From: Arachidicoccus ginsenosidivorans
GTDB taxonomy: Bacteria > Bacteroidota > Bacteroidia > Chitinophagales > Chitinophagaceae
Reading direction: 5' to 3'
NCBI RefSeq assembly: GCF_007971385.1
Contig: NZ_CP042434.1
Span: forward strand, 248,001-312,000
Length of the DNA stretch: 64,000 nt
Shown here: piece by piece, positions 1 through 9,930 of the stretch
Position numbering within the stretch: position 1 is the stretch's first letter
Layout of the letters: each line of letters opens with the position of its first letter
Notes under the pieces: model-generated
Databases searched by the model: none
What the model saw: the letters and a program-made list of their open reading frames with translations, nothing else
Told to the model about the DNA's origin: nothing
Translations under genes and position numbers: made by a program

Positions 1-215
1 ATCAGGTTGGACAAATAGATAATATGCGGGCTATTTTTGGCAGAAGTTATGCAGCTGAACCGGAGCAGTTGGTAAAAGAACTGGCAAAAGACGAAGCGAT
101 TCAGGAGGCAGACACTTTACTGCTGACCATACCCAATACCCTTGGTGTCGCATACAATGTACATGTACTGGAATCCATTCTTAAATATGTAGCTCCTGAA
201 TTAGGCTGGAAATAG
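1..215 (+). CDS. LLM class flavin-dependent oxidoreductase, C-terminal fragment
   Basis: The reading frame is open to the window edge (frame begins at base 3), so only about the last 71 residues of the gene are visible. The C-terminus, with ADTLLLTIPN, a conserved LGVAYNVHVLESIL stretch and a final APELGWK, resembles the end of bacterial luciferase-like (LLM class) flavin-dependent monooxygenases found in Bacteroidota. These are cytoplasmic FMN-linked oxidoreductases of mostly unknown substrate. The ATG at 24 is internal, not the true start, because the frame continues upstream as QVGQIDN. The gene converges on the sugar transporter that follows, with a hairpin terminator between them. Family assignment rests on the C-terminal motif only. 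Confidence 0.7.
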   Translation, partial: QVGQIDNMRAIFGRSYAAEPEQLVKELAKDEAIQEADTLLLTIPNTLGVAYNVHVLESILKYVAPELGWK

Positions 216-255
216 CATATTGTGCAGACTTAGCAGATTAGCGATTTATTGCAAC

Positions 256-301
256 AAAGCCATTAAGTGCCTCTTTAAAGAGTAGCACTTAATGGCTTTT
301 T
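256..301. terminator. Rho-independent terminator between convergent genes
   Basis: A perfect 15-bp inverted repeat (256-270 with 285-299) has a 14-base loop and is followed on the + strand by a run of five T (297-301). It sits between the + strand oxidoreductase and the - strand transporter and probably ends the former. The minus-strand U-tract is weaker. Confidence 0.75.
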
Positions 302-359
302 AGTTTTATATTTTGCCTGTTTTCAATAAGAACGCTCAAATACGCCTTAAATCCTTGGG

Positions 360-1702
360 TTACAAGTTCGCATACATCGATTCCACCTTCTCCAAAGACA
401 CCCCTTTGGTTTCAAAAACATATTTGGCGACAAAGGCAATCATCAGAAAATTAATCACCCCATAAATAAAGAAAGTCACCGGCGCGCCCATTCCGGAAAG
501 CATAACAGGGAAGGTCCAGGAGACAATGGCATTCGCGGTCCAGTTCCCAAAGATGGCAAAGGATGTCGCACTACCCCTGATCTTATTGGAAAAGATTTCC
601 GCAACATACACCCATAGTACTGCGCCCCAGGTACAGGCAAAAGCTGCGATATACACAAAAATAGCTGCCAGCACCAAATAATTATCCAGGTTATCTGTAT
701 AGAAAAGAATTCCGACGATCACCATACAGGTTCCCATAACTGCTGAACCGGCAAGCAGGAGTTTTTTTCTGCCAATCCGGTCTATCAGCCAAAAAGCCAC
801 AATTGTAAAAATAAGGTTGACAACACCTGTCAGCACTGTCTGAAACAGCACACTGCCGCCTACATGGGTCTTTTCAAAGATCAAAGGAGCATAATAGAAA
901 ATAATATTGATACCTGTTAACTGCGCAATGGCGGCAAAAACCACCCCTATCCAGACTACTTTTCTGTATTTAGGAGAAAGATTTCCATAAAACGCAGTCC
1001 CTGCTTACTGGAGGCAATATCCTGCCTAACCGTTTCTAGTTCCTCTTTAGCTTTAGGTGCATCATAGATCCGGCCAAATATCCGGTGGGCATGGTCGTGG
1101 CGTTCCCTTTGAATCAGCCAGCGTGGGCTTTCAGGAACCAGTAATAACAAAATAAAGAAAACAACAGAGGGAATAACGGCAGCAGCCAACATATAACGCC
1201 AGGTATTTTCAGGCGTCAAAAATGTCCAGCCCGCACTATCGATAAAATAATTGGAAATAAAGGCCAGCAAAATACCCACCACGATGGCTAGCTGCTGGCT
1301 CATACCCAGTCTGCCTCTATATTGGGCCGGCGCCACCTCAGAAATATAAATCGGGGCCAATGTGGAGGCCATACCAATGGCTAGTCCGCCTATAAAGCGG
1401 TAAAGCACCAGCGATTCAAAACTACCAGCCATCCCACTGCCAAGCGCAGCGATTACGTATAATACAGCGGTTACCAGCATCATCAGCTTTCTGCCATATC
1501 GATTGGCCAGATTGCCGGCAAATAAAGCACCTGGAATACAACCGATGGAGGCTGCTGCCACTACCAGACCGATGGCATTATCATCTAAGGTAAAATAGCT
1601 GCGTAATGCAGGGATGGTTCCGGCAATAACGGCCGTATCAAATCCAAACAGCAGGCCGCCTATAGCAGCTACAGCAGATATCAAAATGGTATATTTTTTC
1701 AT
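360..1702 (-). CDS. Sugar porter family MFS transporter (frameshifted)
   Basis: A 12-helix major facilitator of the sugar porter family, an inner-membrane H+/sugar symporter or facilitator. The N-terminal half has GGLLFGFDTAVIAG and the loop motif NRYGRK, then PESPRWLI at the end of helix 6. The C-terminal half has QLTGINIIFYYAP in helix 7, a sugar-binding signature of the family, and DRIGRKKLL. The frame breaks near 977-979. One extra base in that AAA run (TTT on the coding strand) joins MEIF to SPKYRKVVWIGVVFAA and gives about 447 residues, the normal family length. I prefer the start at 1702 (MKKYTIL) to one ten codons upstream. The substrate cannot be read from the sequence. Confidence 0.85.
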
Positions 1703-1907
1703 GCGTGCTTTTTTTCTAAAAACTTCCCCCAAAGGGACTGGTATTAAAAGTGAACTTATCGCTTTGCAGCCATAAGTAACCTAACTACAGTTTTCCCGCC
1801 ACTTCAACGATCAATTTAGCGTTTTTTTGTCAGGTTTATCTTCAAACCAGTGTCTATTTGGAAAGTATTCACAAGCAGCCAGAAACAGTCTCCCTATAAC
1901 GCCCATT

Positions 1908-3441
1908 TTACGCTACGGCCCTTTTTTCCATCCATTTAGTCACATAAGGGCCGATAAAAGGCATTCTCTCCAGTTCTTTTTTCTCCGCAAAGAGGACCAA
2001 CATCAAAAAGAGTCCCATCAGGATCATGCCGGCCAATACTCGGATAACCAGGTTGCCGGTAATCGCTCCTACGCCCACGTGTATAAAATAAAGCAATAGC
2101 ATGGCCACCAGATAGGCAGCAATTTTCTTAACATTATAGGGAATGGGATACATCCGTTGTCCAACCTTATAGCAGATAATCATCATCAGAAAATAACAGC
2201 TAAAAGTGGTCCAGGCACAGGCATAATAACCGAAAACCGGTATAAAATAATAATTACCTAAGAAGGTAATAGCCGCCCCAAATAAGGCAATATACATACC
2301 AATGCGCAGTTTATCGGCCAGTTTATACCAGATAGAAAGATTGTAATAAATCCCCAGGCATAGATTGGCCGCCAGTAAAACCGGGACTACACCCACGCCA
2401 CTGCGATAGGCCGGGCCCACAATATATTTCCAGATATCTAAAAACAGGGCGGTAAACAAAAATGCAATGGCCAGGGTAATAACAAACCATTTCATCACCC
2501 GGGCATAGACTTTACCCGCATCCTTGTCCTGACTTTTATTAAAAAAGAAAGGCTCTGCGGCCATCTTGAATGCAGAAATGAACAGGGTAATAATAATAGA
2601 GAGCTTGTAGCAATAGCCATATATAGCGACCTGGATATTGGACTCCTGCTCACTGCCATTATAAAGTTTACCGAGCATTTGCCTGTCAATTACTTCATTG
2701 ACCATACCGGCCAGCCCGCCGATAATCATAGGAGAGCTATAGCGCCATAGCTGTCGCCAAAGATTTTTCTCCAGTTCAAAACGAATGGTCCGCCATTCCT
2801 TAAACAAAAGAATAAAGGTCACCACCGCCTGGGCCAGGTTAGCTTTTAACAGTAATCCGGTTTTGGTTTGCTGCAGATACCAGTTATGAAGCCAACCGGT
2901 AGACTTAGCTGCCGCATCCGGCAAATAGGCCAGAAAATAAATAATCAGAAAGACATAAACCGCAATGCCTGCCAGATTGACAAAGGCATATTTTTGGGCC
3001 GGGCCTCTTTTCTGAGCTTTGCCAGGGGATTACGCAAAACGTGTCAAAAGCAATAATTGATAAACACCATTCAATATAGGAATAATGACCTTCTACGCCA
3101 ACGAAGTCCCCGATTGATACCCTGAATAGAGATATCAAAAAAACAAAACAACAGGTACTGATAATATGAGAGGTAAAAGCCGTCTGAAACAAAGATCTTT
3201 GGGAGATGCCTTCCTTATTGGAAAACCGAAAATAGGCCGTCTCAAAACCATAAGTAAACACAATATTGAGTAAGGCAATATACCCATAAAGTATGGTATA
3301 GGTGCCCATCTCCGCCTGACCGGCTCTTGTGCCGACCAGATAGGTAATAATTGGCGTTGTCAGATAACTCAGGAATCTGCCGCCGATATTACTGAGCCCA
3401 TACCAGACGGTCTGTCCCGCTAATTGTTTGATCCCACTCAA
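1908..3441 (-). CDS. Oligosaccharide flippase / polysaccharide biosynthesis membrane protein (frameshifted)
   Basis: A multi-spanning inner-membrane protein of the MATE/Wzx-like MOP superfamily, of the kind that flips lipid-linked glycans across the membrane. The N-terminus (SGIKQLAGQTVWYGLSNIGG, then a TTPIITYLVG helix) is typical of the Bacteroidota flippase group. Two single-base losses break the frame close together, in a G4 run at 3025-3028 and a T5 run at 2991-2995. Restoring one base in each gives a continuous IPLAKLRKEARPKKYAFVNL and a protein of about 511 residues, the usual length. It stands alone rather than in a glycan cluster, so its glycan is unknown. arfB follows upstream on the same strand after a 130-bp gap. 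Confidence 0.82.
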
Positions 3442-3571
3442 AATAGTGCCCTTTTATGATACATATCCCTACGATGATAGGTGCAACAAATGTAATCAAG
3501 TTCAACTTACTGTCACACATAAGTACCTGAAATTTCTTATCCTTACATGGCAATGGCAGCAACAATGCAAC

Positions 3572-3976
3572 TTATTCCAACCCTGTGGCAGATCGCCACT
3601 GCTTTTTCAGTGACTGCCGCTTTTTATTATCCAGCCGCTTTTTTTTGGCGGCATTTGAAGGCTTGGTGGCAATGCGGGACTTTTTGGGAATAAGCGCCTG
3701 ATTAATGAGCCTGTTCATTTTATAGATAACCTCCTGCTTATTGCCGAGCTGTGTACGCTCGGACTGGGATTTTACCAATAAAACACCAGCAGCGGTCAAA
3801 CGGCCAGCTAAGACTTTCATTAGGGTATCCATTTGTTTTTCTGTCAACAAGGCGGAGTTTTGGATATCAAAGCGACCTTCTACCATCGTTTCTACCTTAT
3901 TGACATTCTGCCCTCCCTTACCACCACTACGGGCGGTTTTAAAGGAAATTTCAGCAGATATATCTATGTTTGCCAT
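3572..3976 (-). CDS. arfB: Alternative ribosome-rescue factor ArfB (peptidyl-tRNA hydrolase)
   Basis: A 134-residue protein with the class I release-factor GGQ motif in GGKGGQNVNKVET near residue 20 and no codon-recognition domain. It has a lysine/arginine-rich C-terminal tail (AAKKKRLDNKKRQSLKKQW). That is the ArfB (YaeJ) layout: the tail enters the empty mRNA channel of a stalled ribosome and the GGQ loop hydrolyses the peptidyl-tRNA. Length matches the family. It is divergently arranged with dtd, 97 bp apart, which places two translation quality-control genes head to head. Confidence 0.93.
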   Translation of the reverse strand: MANIDISAEISFKTARSGGKGGQNVNKVETMVEGRFDIQNSALLTEKQMDTLMKVLAGRLTAAGVLLVKSQSERTQLGNKQEVIYKMNRLINQALIPKKSRIATKPSNAAKKKRLDNKKRQSLKKQWRSATGLE

Positions 3977-4073
3977 TATTCAATTGATTAAAAGTAAGTA
4001 CAGCATAATGGTTACCTGTCCAACATGGCCGGCAACCTTTTGCATGTGCAAAATTATAAAGATATTAAAGATT

Positions 4074-4526
4074 ATGCGTATCCTATTACAAAGAGTTCAA
4101 AAAGCAAGCGTTACGATTGAAAATCAATGTATTAGTAAAATCGGGCCCGGTTTTTTATTATTTTTGGGCATTGAGGCCCAGGACGGTCCTGACGATATTG
4201 AATGGCTGGCCGGCAAAGTGGTCAGGATGCGCCTGTTTAATGACCTGAACGGTGTTATGAATAAAGATATCCTGGAAACGGGGGGTGATATCCTGCTAGT
4301 CAGTCAGTTCACCCTACATGCCAGTATTAAAAAGGGTAACCGTCCTTCCTACATCAAGGCTGCCCGCCCTGAGATTGCTACTGGCCTGTATGAAGCCATG
4401 ATTCAAGCACTTTCAACCAAATTAGGCAAAGAAATTGCAACAGGTAGCTTTGGTGCCGATATGCAGGTCGCACTGGTTAATGATGGCCCGGTAACCATTT
4501 GGATGGATTCCAGGGACCGGCAATAA
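4074..4526 (+). CDS. dtd: D-aminoacyl-tRNA deacylase
   Basis: A 150-residue cytoplasmic enzyme that hydrolyses D-amino acids (and mischarged glycine) from tRNA. The two family motifs that form the cross-subunit active site are present: SQFTLHA near residue 80 and NDGPVTIW near residue 138. The start at 4074 (MRILLQRV) is chosen because the family begins at this motif. The frame stays open upstream only because it runs across the arfB promoter region. It is followed by a MazG-like pyrophosphohydrolase gene on the same strand. Confidence 0.95.
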   Translation: MRILLQRVQKASVTIENQCISKIGPGFLLFLGIEAQDGPDDIEWLAGKVVRMRLFNDLNGVMNKDILETGGDILLVSQFTLHASIKKGNRPSYIKAARPEIATGLYEAMIQALSTKLGKEIATGSFGADMQVALVNDGPVTIWMDSRDRQ

Positions 4527-4698
4527 TTTTTTAAAACAAAACAAAGGCAATATAGCCACGTTTGAACGAAGGAGGTGCTATGATAACAACCGTAGGACAA
4601 AATAGTTTTATTTTTGACCTAATACGTATAGAAGTAGCAACTACGCTTAAGCGACAATAATACTGATTAAAGGATCTGCAATTATTTAACTTATTTAA

Positions 4699-5121
4699 AT
4701 GACTAATAAAATGGCAATAGAAGAAAAACAAAAGGCACAGTCAGCGACTACAGCAATACAAACGGACATCACACTTAAATCGGCTCAAGCCCAGGTGGAT
4801 CAGTGGATCACTACCGTTGGTGTCCGTTATTTTAATGAACTGACCAATCTGGGCATTCTGATGGAAGAAGTCGGAGAACTGTCCAGGTTAATGGTTAGAC
4901 AGTTCGGGGAACAATCCTTTAAACAAAAAGAGGCCCACCTTAATAACAAAGAGGCGCTTAGTGATGAGTTGGCCGATGTACTCTGGGTGCTTTTATGCCT
5001 GGCCAACCAGACCGGTGTAGATTTAACGCTGGCACTGCAAAAAAACTTTGCCAAAAAATCCAGCAGGGATCAGGATCGACATAAAAACAATCCCGCACTC
5101 TCTTTAGATGCCAAGTCTTAA
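4699..5121 (+). CDS. MazG-like nucleotide pyrophosphohydrolase
   Basis: A 140-residue all-alpha NTP pyrophosphatase domain. The metal-binding EExxE...ExxD pattern is visible as EEVGEL (about residue 56) and DELADVLW (about residue 88), followed by LANQTGVDLTLAL. Single-domain proteins of this kind hydrolyse (d)NTPs to monophosphates and are thought to clean up abnormal nucleotides. The first 25 or so residues are a poorly conserved extension, so translation could begin a little later. It lies 172 bp after dtd and 44 bp before the YihY gene and may share a transcript with them. Confidence 0.85.
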   Translation: MTNKMAIEEKQKAQSATTAIQTDITLKSAQAQVDQWITTVGVRYFNELTNLGILMEEVGELSRLMVRQFGEQSFKQKEAHLNNKEALSDELADVLWVLLCLANQTGVDLTLALQKNFAKKSSRDQDRHKNNPALSLDAKS

Positions 5122-5165
5122 ATAGCATACTCTATTGCCTCCCCGGCCCAAACAGCCCAACTATT

Positions 5166-6119
5166 ATGATTAAAAGAATTAAACATATCTTCAAAGCCCT
5201 CAAACAGACAATCAGCGATTTTGCGGAGATTAACATCATGCGCATGAGTGCCGCTTTGGCCTATTACACCATTTTCGGCCTGGCTCCCATGATCATTATC
5301 GTTCTTTCACTTTCTTCCATTTTTGTCCGTAAAAAACCAGCCGGTTATGTGTTCAATCAACTCAATGAACTTTTAGGGCCCAGTGCTGCCCAACAGGTGC
5401 ATCAGATGATTCAAAATGTGCTGACTCAAAATAACGGTACTTTAATGCAGATTGTGGGCATAGTGGCGCTGATTGTTTCCGCAACCGGTATATTTACAGA
5501 GATTCAGGATTCCATCAATGTCATTTGGCGTGTAAAAGCCAAACCCAGAAAAGGCTGGCTTAAACTGCTGCTCAACAGACTACTCAGCTTTTCCATCGTC
5601 ATCGGTCTGGGTTTTATCTTGCTGGTTTCCCTGCTCGTAAACGCTATAATTGCGGCAATTATGACTCGGTTTACGGATATTTTCCCCCAGACAGAAGTAT
5701 TCACCTCCTATATCATCAATATAGCGCTTACCTTTTTAACCATTACCAGTTTATTTGCCATTATCTTTAAAGTCCTGCCAGATGCCAAAGTCAAATGGAA
5801 GGACGTCTGGAACGGCGCCTTTACCACGGCACTTTTATTTATGGTCGGTAAATTCCTGATAGGCTATTACCTGCAGCATAGTAGTATTGGCAATACCTTC
5901 GGGGCCGCTGGTTCCATCATAATCATCCTTTCCTGGGTGTATTATTCTGCCATTATCCTGTATTTTGGGGCAGCCTATACAAGGGCCAATGCAAGAATAA
6001 AAGGTCGGATGATCTATCCCAATGATTATGCGGTCTGGATCCAAACAGTGGAACAAAAAGCAGATCAGCCATTAAATGTCGCACCGACAGATACAAAAAA
6101 GCAGGAAGATCCCGCTTAA
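5166..6119 (+). CDS. YihY/virulence factor BrkB family membrane protein
   Basis: A 317-residue integral inner-membrane protein with about six hydrophobic segments. The N-terminal MSAALAYYTIFGLAPM motif is the hallmark of the YihY/BrkB (formerly RNase BN-annotated) family, and SSIGNTFGAAGSIIIILSWVYYSA is the conserved late segment. The C-terminus is hydrophilic and ends in a charged tail. The family's biochemical role is not established. The older ribonuclease annotation should not be used. It is the last gene of a short + strand run after dtd and the MazG-like gene. Confidence 0.9.
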   Translation: MIKRIKHIFKALKQTISDFAEINIMRMSAALAYYTIFGLAPMIIIVLSLSSIFVRKKPAGYVFNQLNELLGPSAAQQVHQMIQNVLTQNNGTLMQIVGIVALIVSATGIFTEIQDSINVIWRVKAKPRKGWLKLLLNRLLSFSIVIGLGFILLVSLLVNAIIAAIMTRFTDIFPQTEVFTSYIINIALTFLTITSLFAIIFKVLPDAKVKWKDVWNGAFTTALLFMVGKFLIGYYLQHSSIGNTFGAAGSIIIILSWVYYSAIILYFGAAYTRANARIKGRMIYPNDYAVWIQTVEQKADQPLNVAPTDTKKQEDPA

Positions 6120-6567
6120 ACACCCATCTTGAATAGCTAGCTTAAACTTGCAAACAAAACCATTGGCCCAGCACAAAGGGGCCCGGTTATTTAGTCTTTT
6201 GCAGGGCATAATGCAATTTTTAACAAATAGTCCACAAGAATACCATCAAATCAGCGCGTTCAATAAAGCAACCAATGGACAGTAACTTCGCAGTTGACCT
6301 TTTCAGTAAATTTTTCAATTATTTTACCACATCTGTTAATAACTTATAAGATTTATCCTGGCACGAGATTCGTAAATTGCAATGAAAGGAGGAAAAACAA
6401 CCATATGCTTTTGTGATGACGATTGAAAAATGGCGCGACTATTTTAATTTTAACGACCCGCGCCTTTTATTGGATTTGGAAAATGTTCACTATCTCATAT
6501 GCTACAGGCAAATTACCATGTGCAGTAGGACAGTCGGACAATATTATTAACCTTTAATTTTTTTATT
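6120..6567. other. Intergenic region before phoH, with a doubtful 44-codon ORF
   Basis: No convincing gene is seen. A short + strand ORF at 6416-6550 (44 codons, beginning MTIEKWRDYFNF) ends 17 bp before the PhoH gene. I do not recognise it and regard it as probably non-coding. A weak inverted repeat GGCGCG/CGCGCC (6432-6437 with 6459-6464) followed by TTTT lies inside it. A purine-rich AAAGGAGG stretch near 6385 is not followed by a usable start. Confidence 0.35.
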
Positions 6568-7581
6568 TTGACAGACACCATCATACACCTCGACACACTA
6601 AACCCCATTGAGTTTTTTGGCGTCAATAATGCAAAATTAAATCTGCTCAAAAAAAGATTCCCCCTTTTAAAAATCCTTTCCAGAGGTACACAGATCAAAC
6701 TTAGCGGTGCCGCTGAATATGTAGAAGAGGCCAAAGAAAAGATCAACCTGATCCTAAAATACATGGAGCGCAGCGGAGATCTCAGTGACGCTTACTTTGA
6801 GGAGATTCTGGGCAGCGTAGATGAAGGCAAAGTGGATCATTTTCTGGAAAAACATCCCAACGATGTACTGGTATTCGGCCCCAATGGAAAAACGATCCGG
6901 GCCCGAACAGCCAATCAGAAAATGATGGTACAGGCTGCAGATAACAATGATATTGTTTTTGCCATCGGACCCGCTGGTACGGGTAAGACCTATACAGCTG
7001 TAGCTATTGCTGTTCGTGCCTTAAAAAACAAAATTGTCAAAAAAATCATACTGACCCGTCCCGCAGTGGAAGCGGGGGAAAGCCTAGGATTTTTACCGGG
7101 GGATTTAAAAGAAAAGATCGATCCATACCTAAGGCCCCTTTATGATGCCCTGGATGACATGATTCCGGCCGATAAGCTGGGTTATTATATGAGTAACCGA
7201 ACCATTGAAATTGCACCTTTGGCTTATATGAGGGGCAGAACCCTGGATAATGCCTTTATTATTCTGGATGAATCCCAAAATGCCAATGATCTGCAGTTAA
7301 AAATGTTTCTTACCCGTATTGGCGCCAATGCAAAGGCTATTATCACGGGGGATCCAACACAGATCGATTTACCTAAGAATCAACGCAGTGGGCTCTGGAA
7401 AGCCGTTTCCATACTGCGTCAAATTGACGGAATTGCCCATATTGAGCTCAACGAGGAGGATGTCGTCCGCCACCGTTTGGTAAAACAAATTATCAAGGCA
7501 TATAATAAGGCAGATGAGGTAGAAACCGGCGAGCAGCATTTTTTCAGCCATAAAAACGCTGTAAAAGAAAAAAATGCATAA
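6568..7581 (+). CDS. PhoH family ATPase
   Basis: A 337-residue cytoplasmic P-loop ATPase. Residues 1-115 form the N-terminal KH-like domain, with the [12 protein letters not shown] stretch. The PhoH domain follows, with Walker A GPAGTGKT near residue 135, Walker B IILDESQ near residue 231 and [10 protein letters not shown] downstream. Length and domain order fit the PhoH/YbeZ type, which is linked to RNA metabolism and often works with the YbeY endoribonuclease (not seen nearby). The start is a TTG at 6568. No in-frame ATG precedes the conserved N-terminus, so the TTG start seems right. Confidence 0.92.
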   Translation: MTDTIIHLDTLNPIEFFGVNNAKLNLLKKRFPLLKILSRGTQIKLSGAAEYVEEAKEKINLILKYMERSGDLSDAYFEEILGSVDEGKVDHFLEKHPNDVLVFGPNGKTIRARTANQKMMVQAADNNDIVFAIGPAGTGKTYTAVAIAVRALKNKIVKKIILTRPAVEAGESLGFLPGDLKEKIDPYLRPLYDALDDMIPADKLGYYMSNRTIEIAPLAYMRGRTLDNAFIILDESQNANDLQLKMFLTRIGANAKAIITGDPTQIDLPKNQRSGLWKAVSILRQIDGIAHIELNEEDVVRHRLVKQIIKAYNKADEVETGEQHFFSHKNAVKEKNA

Positions 7582-7614
7582 TCTTTGCAGGTTCATAAGA
7601 AAATGTAAAAAATA

Positions 7615-8136
7615 ATGAAAAAATCTATTTGGCTGGGCGCCCTTTGCATGTTGGCAGTGACTGTGTACTCTTGTAAATCATCCACTTCCCCTTCTGAGAT
7701 AGCAAAATCATTTGAAACAGCAATGCTCCACAATGATTTTACCAAGGGTAAAACACTGGTAACAACAAAAGATCAACCAATGTTGGACCAAGGAGAAGAG
7801 ATGACTAAATCCAATCCGGCTCCTGATTCCATCAAGGCCATTTTGGATGGTGCCGTAATCACCGCCTCTAATGAGAAAATGGAAAATGATACTACGGCTA
7901 CCGTAGACGTGAAAACTGTTTTCAAACAAGAAGTAATGGGTCAGAAAGAAACAACCAATACCTATGTACTGAAAAAAGTAAAAGGTGATTGGAAAATTGA
8001 CCTGGAAGGAACCATCAAAAGAGTTATGGAAAACTATGGTGCTGCCATGCAGGGCCAAGGTGGAGATAGCCTGGGAGAAAGTGAAGCCGCAGTTGATTCA
8101 GCAGCAGCTCCGATTTTAGACTCTCTGAGCAAATAA
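7615..8136 (+). CDS. DUF4878-like lipoprotein
   Basis: A 173-residue predicted lipoprotein. MKKSIWLGALCMLAVTVYSC is a signal peptide with the lipidated cysteine at residue 20. The mature part resembles the small NTF2-like DUF4878 lipoproteins: SPSEIAKSFETAMLHNDF at the start, then alternating strands ending in KKVKGDWKIDL. It ends in an acidic, alanine/serine-rich tail. The role of the family is unknown. It lies 33 bp behind phoH and may be co-transcribed. Two strong hairpins follow it. Confidence 0.75.
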   Translation: MKKSIWLGALCMLAVTVYSCKSSTSPSEIAKSFETAMLHNDFTKGKTLVTTKDQPMLDQGEEMTKSNPAPDSIKAILDGAVITASNEKMENDTTATVDVKTVFKQEVMGQKETTNTYVLKKVKGDWKIDLEGTIKRVMENYGAAMQGQGGDSLGESEAAVDSAAAPILDSLSK

Positions 8137-8157
8137 TTTTTATTGAATTTAAAATGC

Positions 8158-8196
8158 ATACCATGTGTTGCTGTTTGCTAAAGCAACACATGGTAT
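8158..8196. terminator. Perfect 15-bp hairpin after the lipoprotein gene
   Basis: Arms 8158-8172 and 8182-8196 are perfectly complementary around a 9-base loop. No T-run follows directly, so on its own this is a weak intrinsic terminator. It is immediately followed by a second hairpin. Confidence 0.55.
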
Positions 8197-8199
8197 CCT

Positions 8200-8246
8200 A
8201 GGAGGCCTGGAAACTTAAAAATGAATTTTAAGTTTTCAGGCCTCCT
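8200..8246. terminator. Long 21-bp hairpin, probable terminator
   Basis: Arms 8200-8220 and 8226-8246 pair over 21 bp with one G-U wobble and a 5-base loop. An AT-rich stretch (ATTTATTAA) follows. Together with the hairpin four bases upstream it forms a double stem-loop separating the lipoprotein gene from pepE. Confidence 0.6.
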
Positions 8247-8400
8247 ATTTATTAAGTATCATAGCCTCGTCTATATGCGCAGTGGACTTTCTTCGCAAAT
8301 ACCCCGTAAAATTGCGCAGGCATTAAAAAATAAAAATTATTTTTGTTGAATAACAAACGGAGTAGTAGCTCAAATAGCCCAATTAAATAACTTTAATAAC

Positions 8401-9120
8401 ATGACTGGCATCATCCCAAAAATAATCCTTGGCAGCACCTCTACCCTTTCTGGACAAACCTACCTGCAATACCTCAGACCCGTATTGGAAAACCATTTTG
8501 CGGGAATAAAACGTTTACTTTTTGTGCCTTATGCCAGACCTGGTGGCATAGATCATGCACAATATACCGCCAGTGCAGCCAATTTTTTTGAGACCTTAGG
8601 TATAGCAGTAGATAACCTTGCTGCGGCTAAGGACCCGGCTCTCGCCATCAAAAATGCCGAGGCCATCTTTACTGGCGGCGGCAATACTTTCGTGCTGGTC
8701 CAGCAACTGCACCAGCTAGGACTGATGAGTGCCCTAAAACAACGGGTACTTGAGGGCGCTCCTTATCTAGGTACCAGTGCCGGCGCCAACATAGGGGGCA
8801 TCAGTATGGGTACGACCAATGATATGCCTATTGTCTATCCTGCTTCCTTTGCAACACTGGGTCTGGTTGGTTTTAACATCAATCCGCATTTTATTTCTGG
8901 AAGAGCAGCTCCTCAGCATATGGGTGAGACCAGAGAAACCAGGATCGCTGAATTTTTGACCCAGAACGATACCCCTGTTGTAGGACTACCGGAGGGCAGC
9001 TGGATCCAGGTCATGGGCCAACATATCACCCTTGAAGGCAGTCAGCCGGCGCTGATCTTTGAAAGGGATAAGCAGCCCTATGAATTGCCTGTCGGCAGTG
9101 AGCTTAATTTTAAAAAATAA
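8401..9120 (+). CDS. pepE: Dipeptidase PepE (aspartyl dipeptidase, peptidase family S51)
   Basis: A 239-residue cytoplasmic serine peptidase of the S51 family, which cleaves Asp-Xaa dipeptides. The nucleophile elbow GTSAGAN lies near residue 126 after TGGGNTFVLV. A histidine in NPHF near residue 162 and GLPEGSW near residue 200 fit the rest of the active site. The length matches PepE (about 230 residues) rather than cyanophycinase, which is longer. It is a single gene between the double hairpin and a convergent acetyltransferase gene. Confidence 0.9.
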   Translation: MTGIIPKIILGSTSTLSGQTYLQYLRPVLENHFAGIKRLLFVPYARPGGIDHAQYTASAANFFETLGIAVDNLAAAKDPALAIKNAEAIFTGGGNTFVLVQQLHQLGLMSALKQRVLEGAPYLGTSAGANIGGISMGTTNDMPIVYPASFATLGLVGFNINPHFISGRAAPQHMGETRETRIAEFLTQNDTPVVGLPEGSWIQVMGQHITLEGSQPALIFERDKQPYELPVGSELNFKK

Positions 9121-9195
9121 TACTTTTTTGATTAGCAGCCAGCTCAGCTACAAGGCCATTTTTATCCCAACACATTTTGCCTTGTTCAGCCTTGT

Positions 9196-9718
9196 TCAAC
9201 CTTGTTGCCTGTGGGAGGCACTCAGATCCAACTGTAAAAAACCAGATCTAAAACCGGCCAAATTTAAAGCCTACTTCTTTTAAGTGGCCTGACTTGACAA
9301 ATCCGTTTTTCTCATGAAACCTTATACTGCCATGATTATCGGCATCTATGCCGGCGATCATCCTGTGCAGCCCGTCTGCTTTTGCTCTGTCAATCAGGGC
9401 TGTTAAAAGCAACTGTCCGATGCCAGCGCCCCGGTGAAACTCATCTACATAAACAGAGTGTTCCACGCTAAACCGATACCCATATTTTGGCCGGAACTGT
9501 CCATAGGTACCATAACCTACCGTGGCTTCATTATGCAGGCAACTAAAAACAGGCATACCACTCTTTTTTTGCGCTTCCAGCCAGTGTTCCACATAGGCCA
9601 AATTTCTGGGTTCCTCTTCGTAGATGGCTGTACTGTTGCGGATAGATTCATTCATAATTTCTAAAATAGCGGGCAAATCCCCATAACGAGTTTCTCTGAT
9701 GTAATAAGTGGCCTCCAT
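9196..9718 (-). CDS. GNAT N-acetyltransferase, phosphinothricin acetyltransferase-like (frameshifted at the C-terminus)
   Basis: A GNAT enzyme of the Pat/Bar group, which acetylates the amino group of phosphinothricin, methionine sulfoximine or similar amino acids. It opens with YYIRETRYGDLPAILEIMN and has the acetyl-CoA loop HRGAGIGQLLL and the late motif HEKNGFVKSGHLKEVGFKFGR. As sequenced it stops at 9248 right after FGRF. Restoring one base in the A4 run at 9250-9253 and one in the A6 run at 9236-9241 yields the family ending FLDLVFLQLDLS and moves the stop to 9196, giving 174 residues. The start at 9718 (MEATYYIRE) matches the family. A hydrophobic upstream extension is unlikely to be used. 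Confidence 0.82.
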
Positions 9719-9847
9719 GACGGTACTGAAATTTGATTGATTGGATACAAAGATCAAAAAAACTAGTAAAAAAAAGGTCATTATTTTGGTGCAGGCTTTC
9801 TCCCATTTGTTTTGGTCTTATTGCAGGAAAATTAAACTGTATTGCCT

Positions 9848-9855
9848 TACTTTTG
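9848..9855 (+). promoter_or_regulatory. Putative -7 box for the outer-membrane protein gene
   Basis: TACTTTTG matches the Bacteroidota -7 consensus TAnnTTTG and lies about 75 bp before the start at 9931. A TTG lies upstream at 9821-9823, but the spacing of 24 is longer than ideal. Confidence 0.45.
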
Positions 9856-9930
9856 TCTCAAAATAGGATTTGTTTTTCGGTATTTTATTCTATGCCTTCT
9901 AGCGGGGCATTTCATTAAAAAACAAAATTT

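Noticed and set aside
3572..3976. Class I peptide chain release factor
   Set aside because: It has the GGQ motif but is only 134 residues long, with no codon-recognition domain, so it is ArfB.
3741..4073. N-terminal extension of dtd
   Set aside because: The frame is open by chance across the arfB gene. The family begins at the ATG at 4074.
6416..6550. 44-codon ORF before phoH
   Set aside because: Short, unrecognised, and not placed at a convincing start signal. It is kept only as a note.
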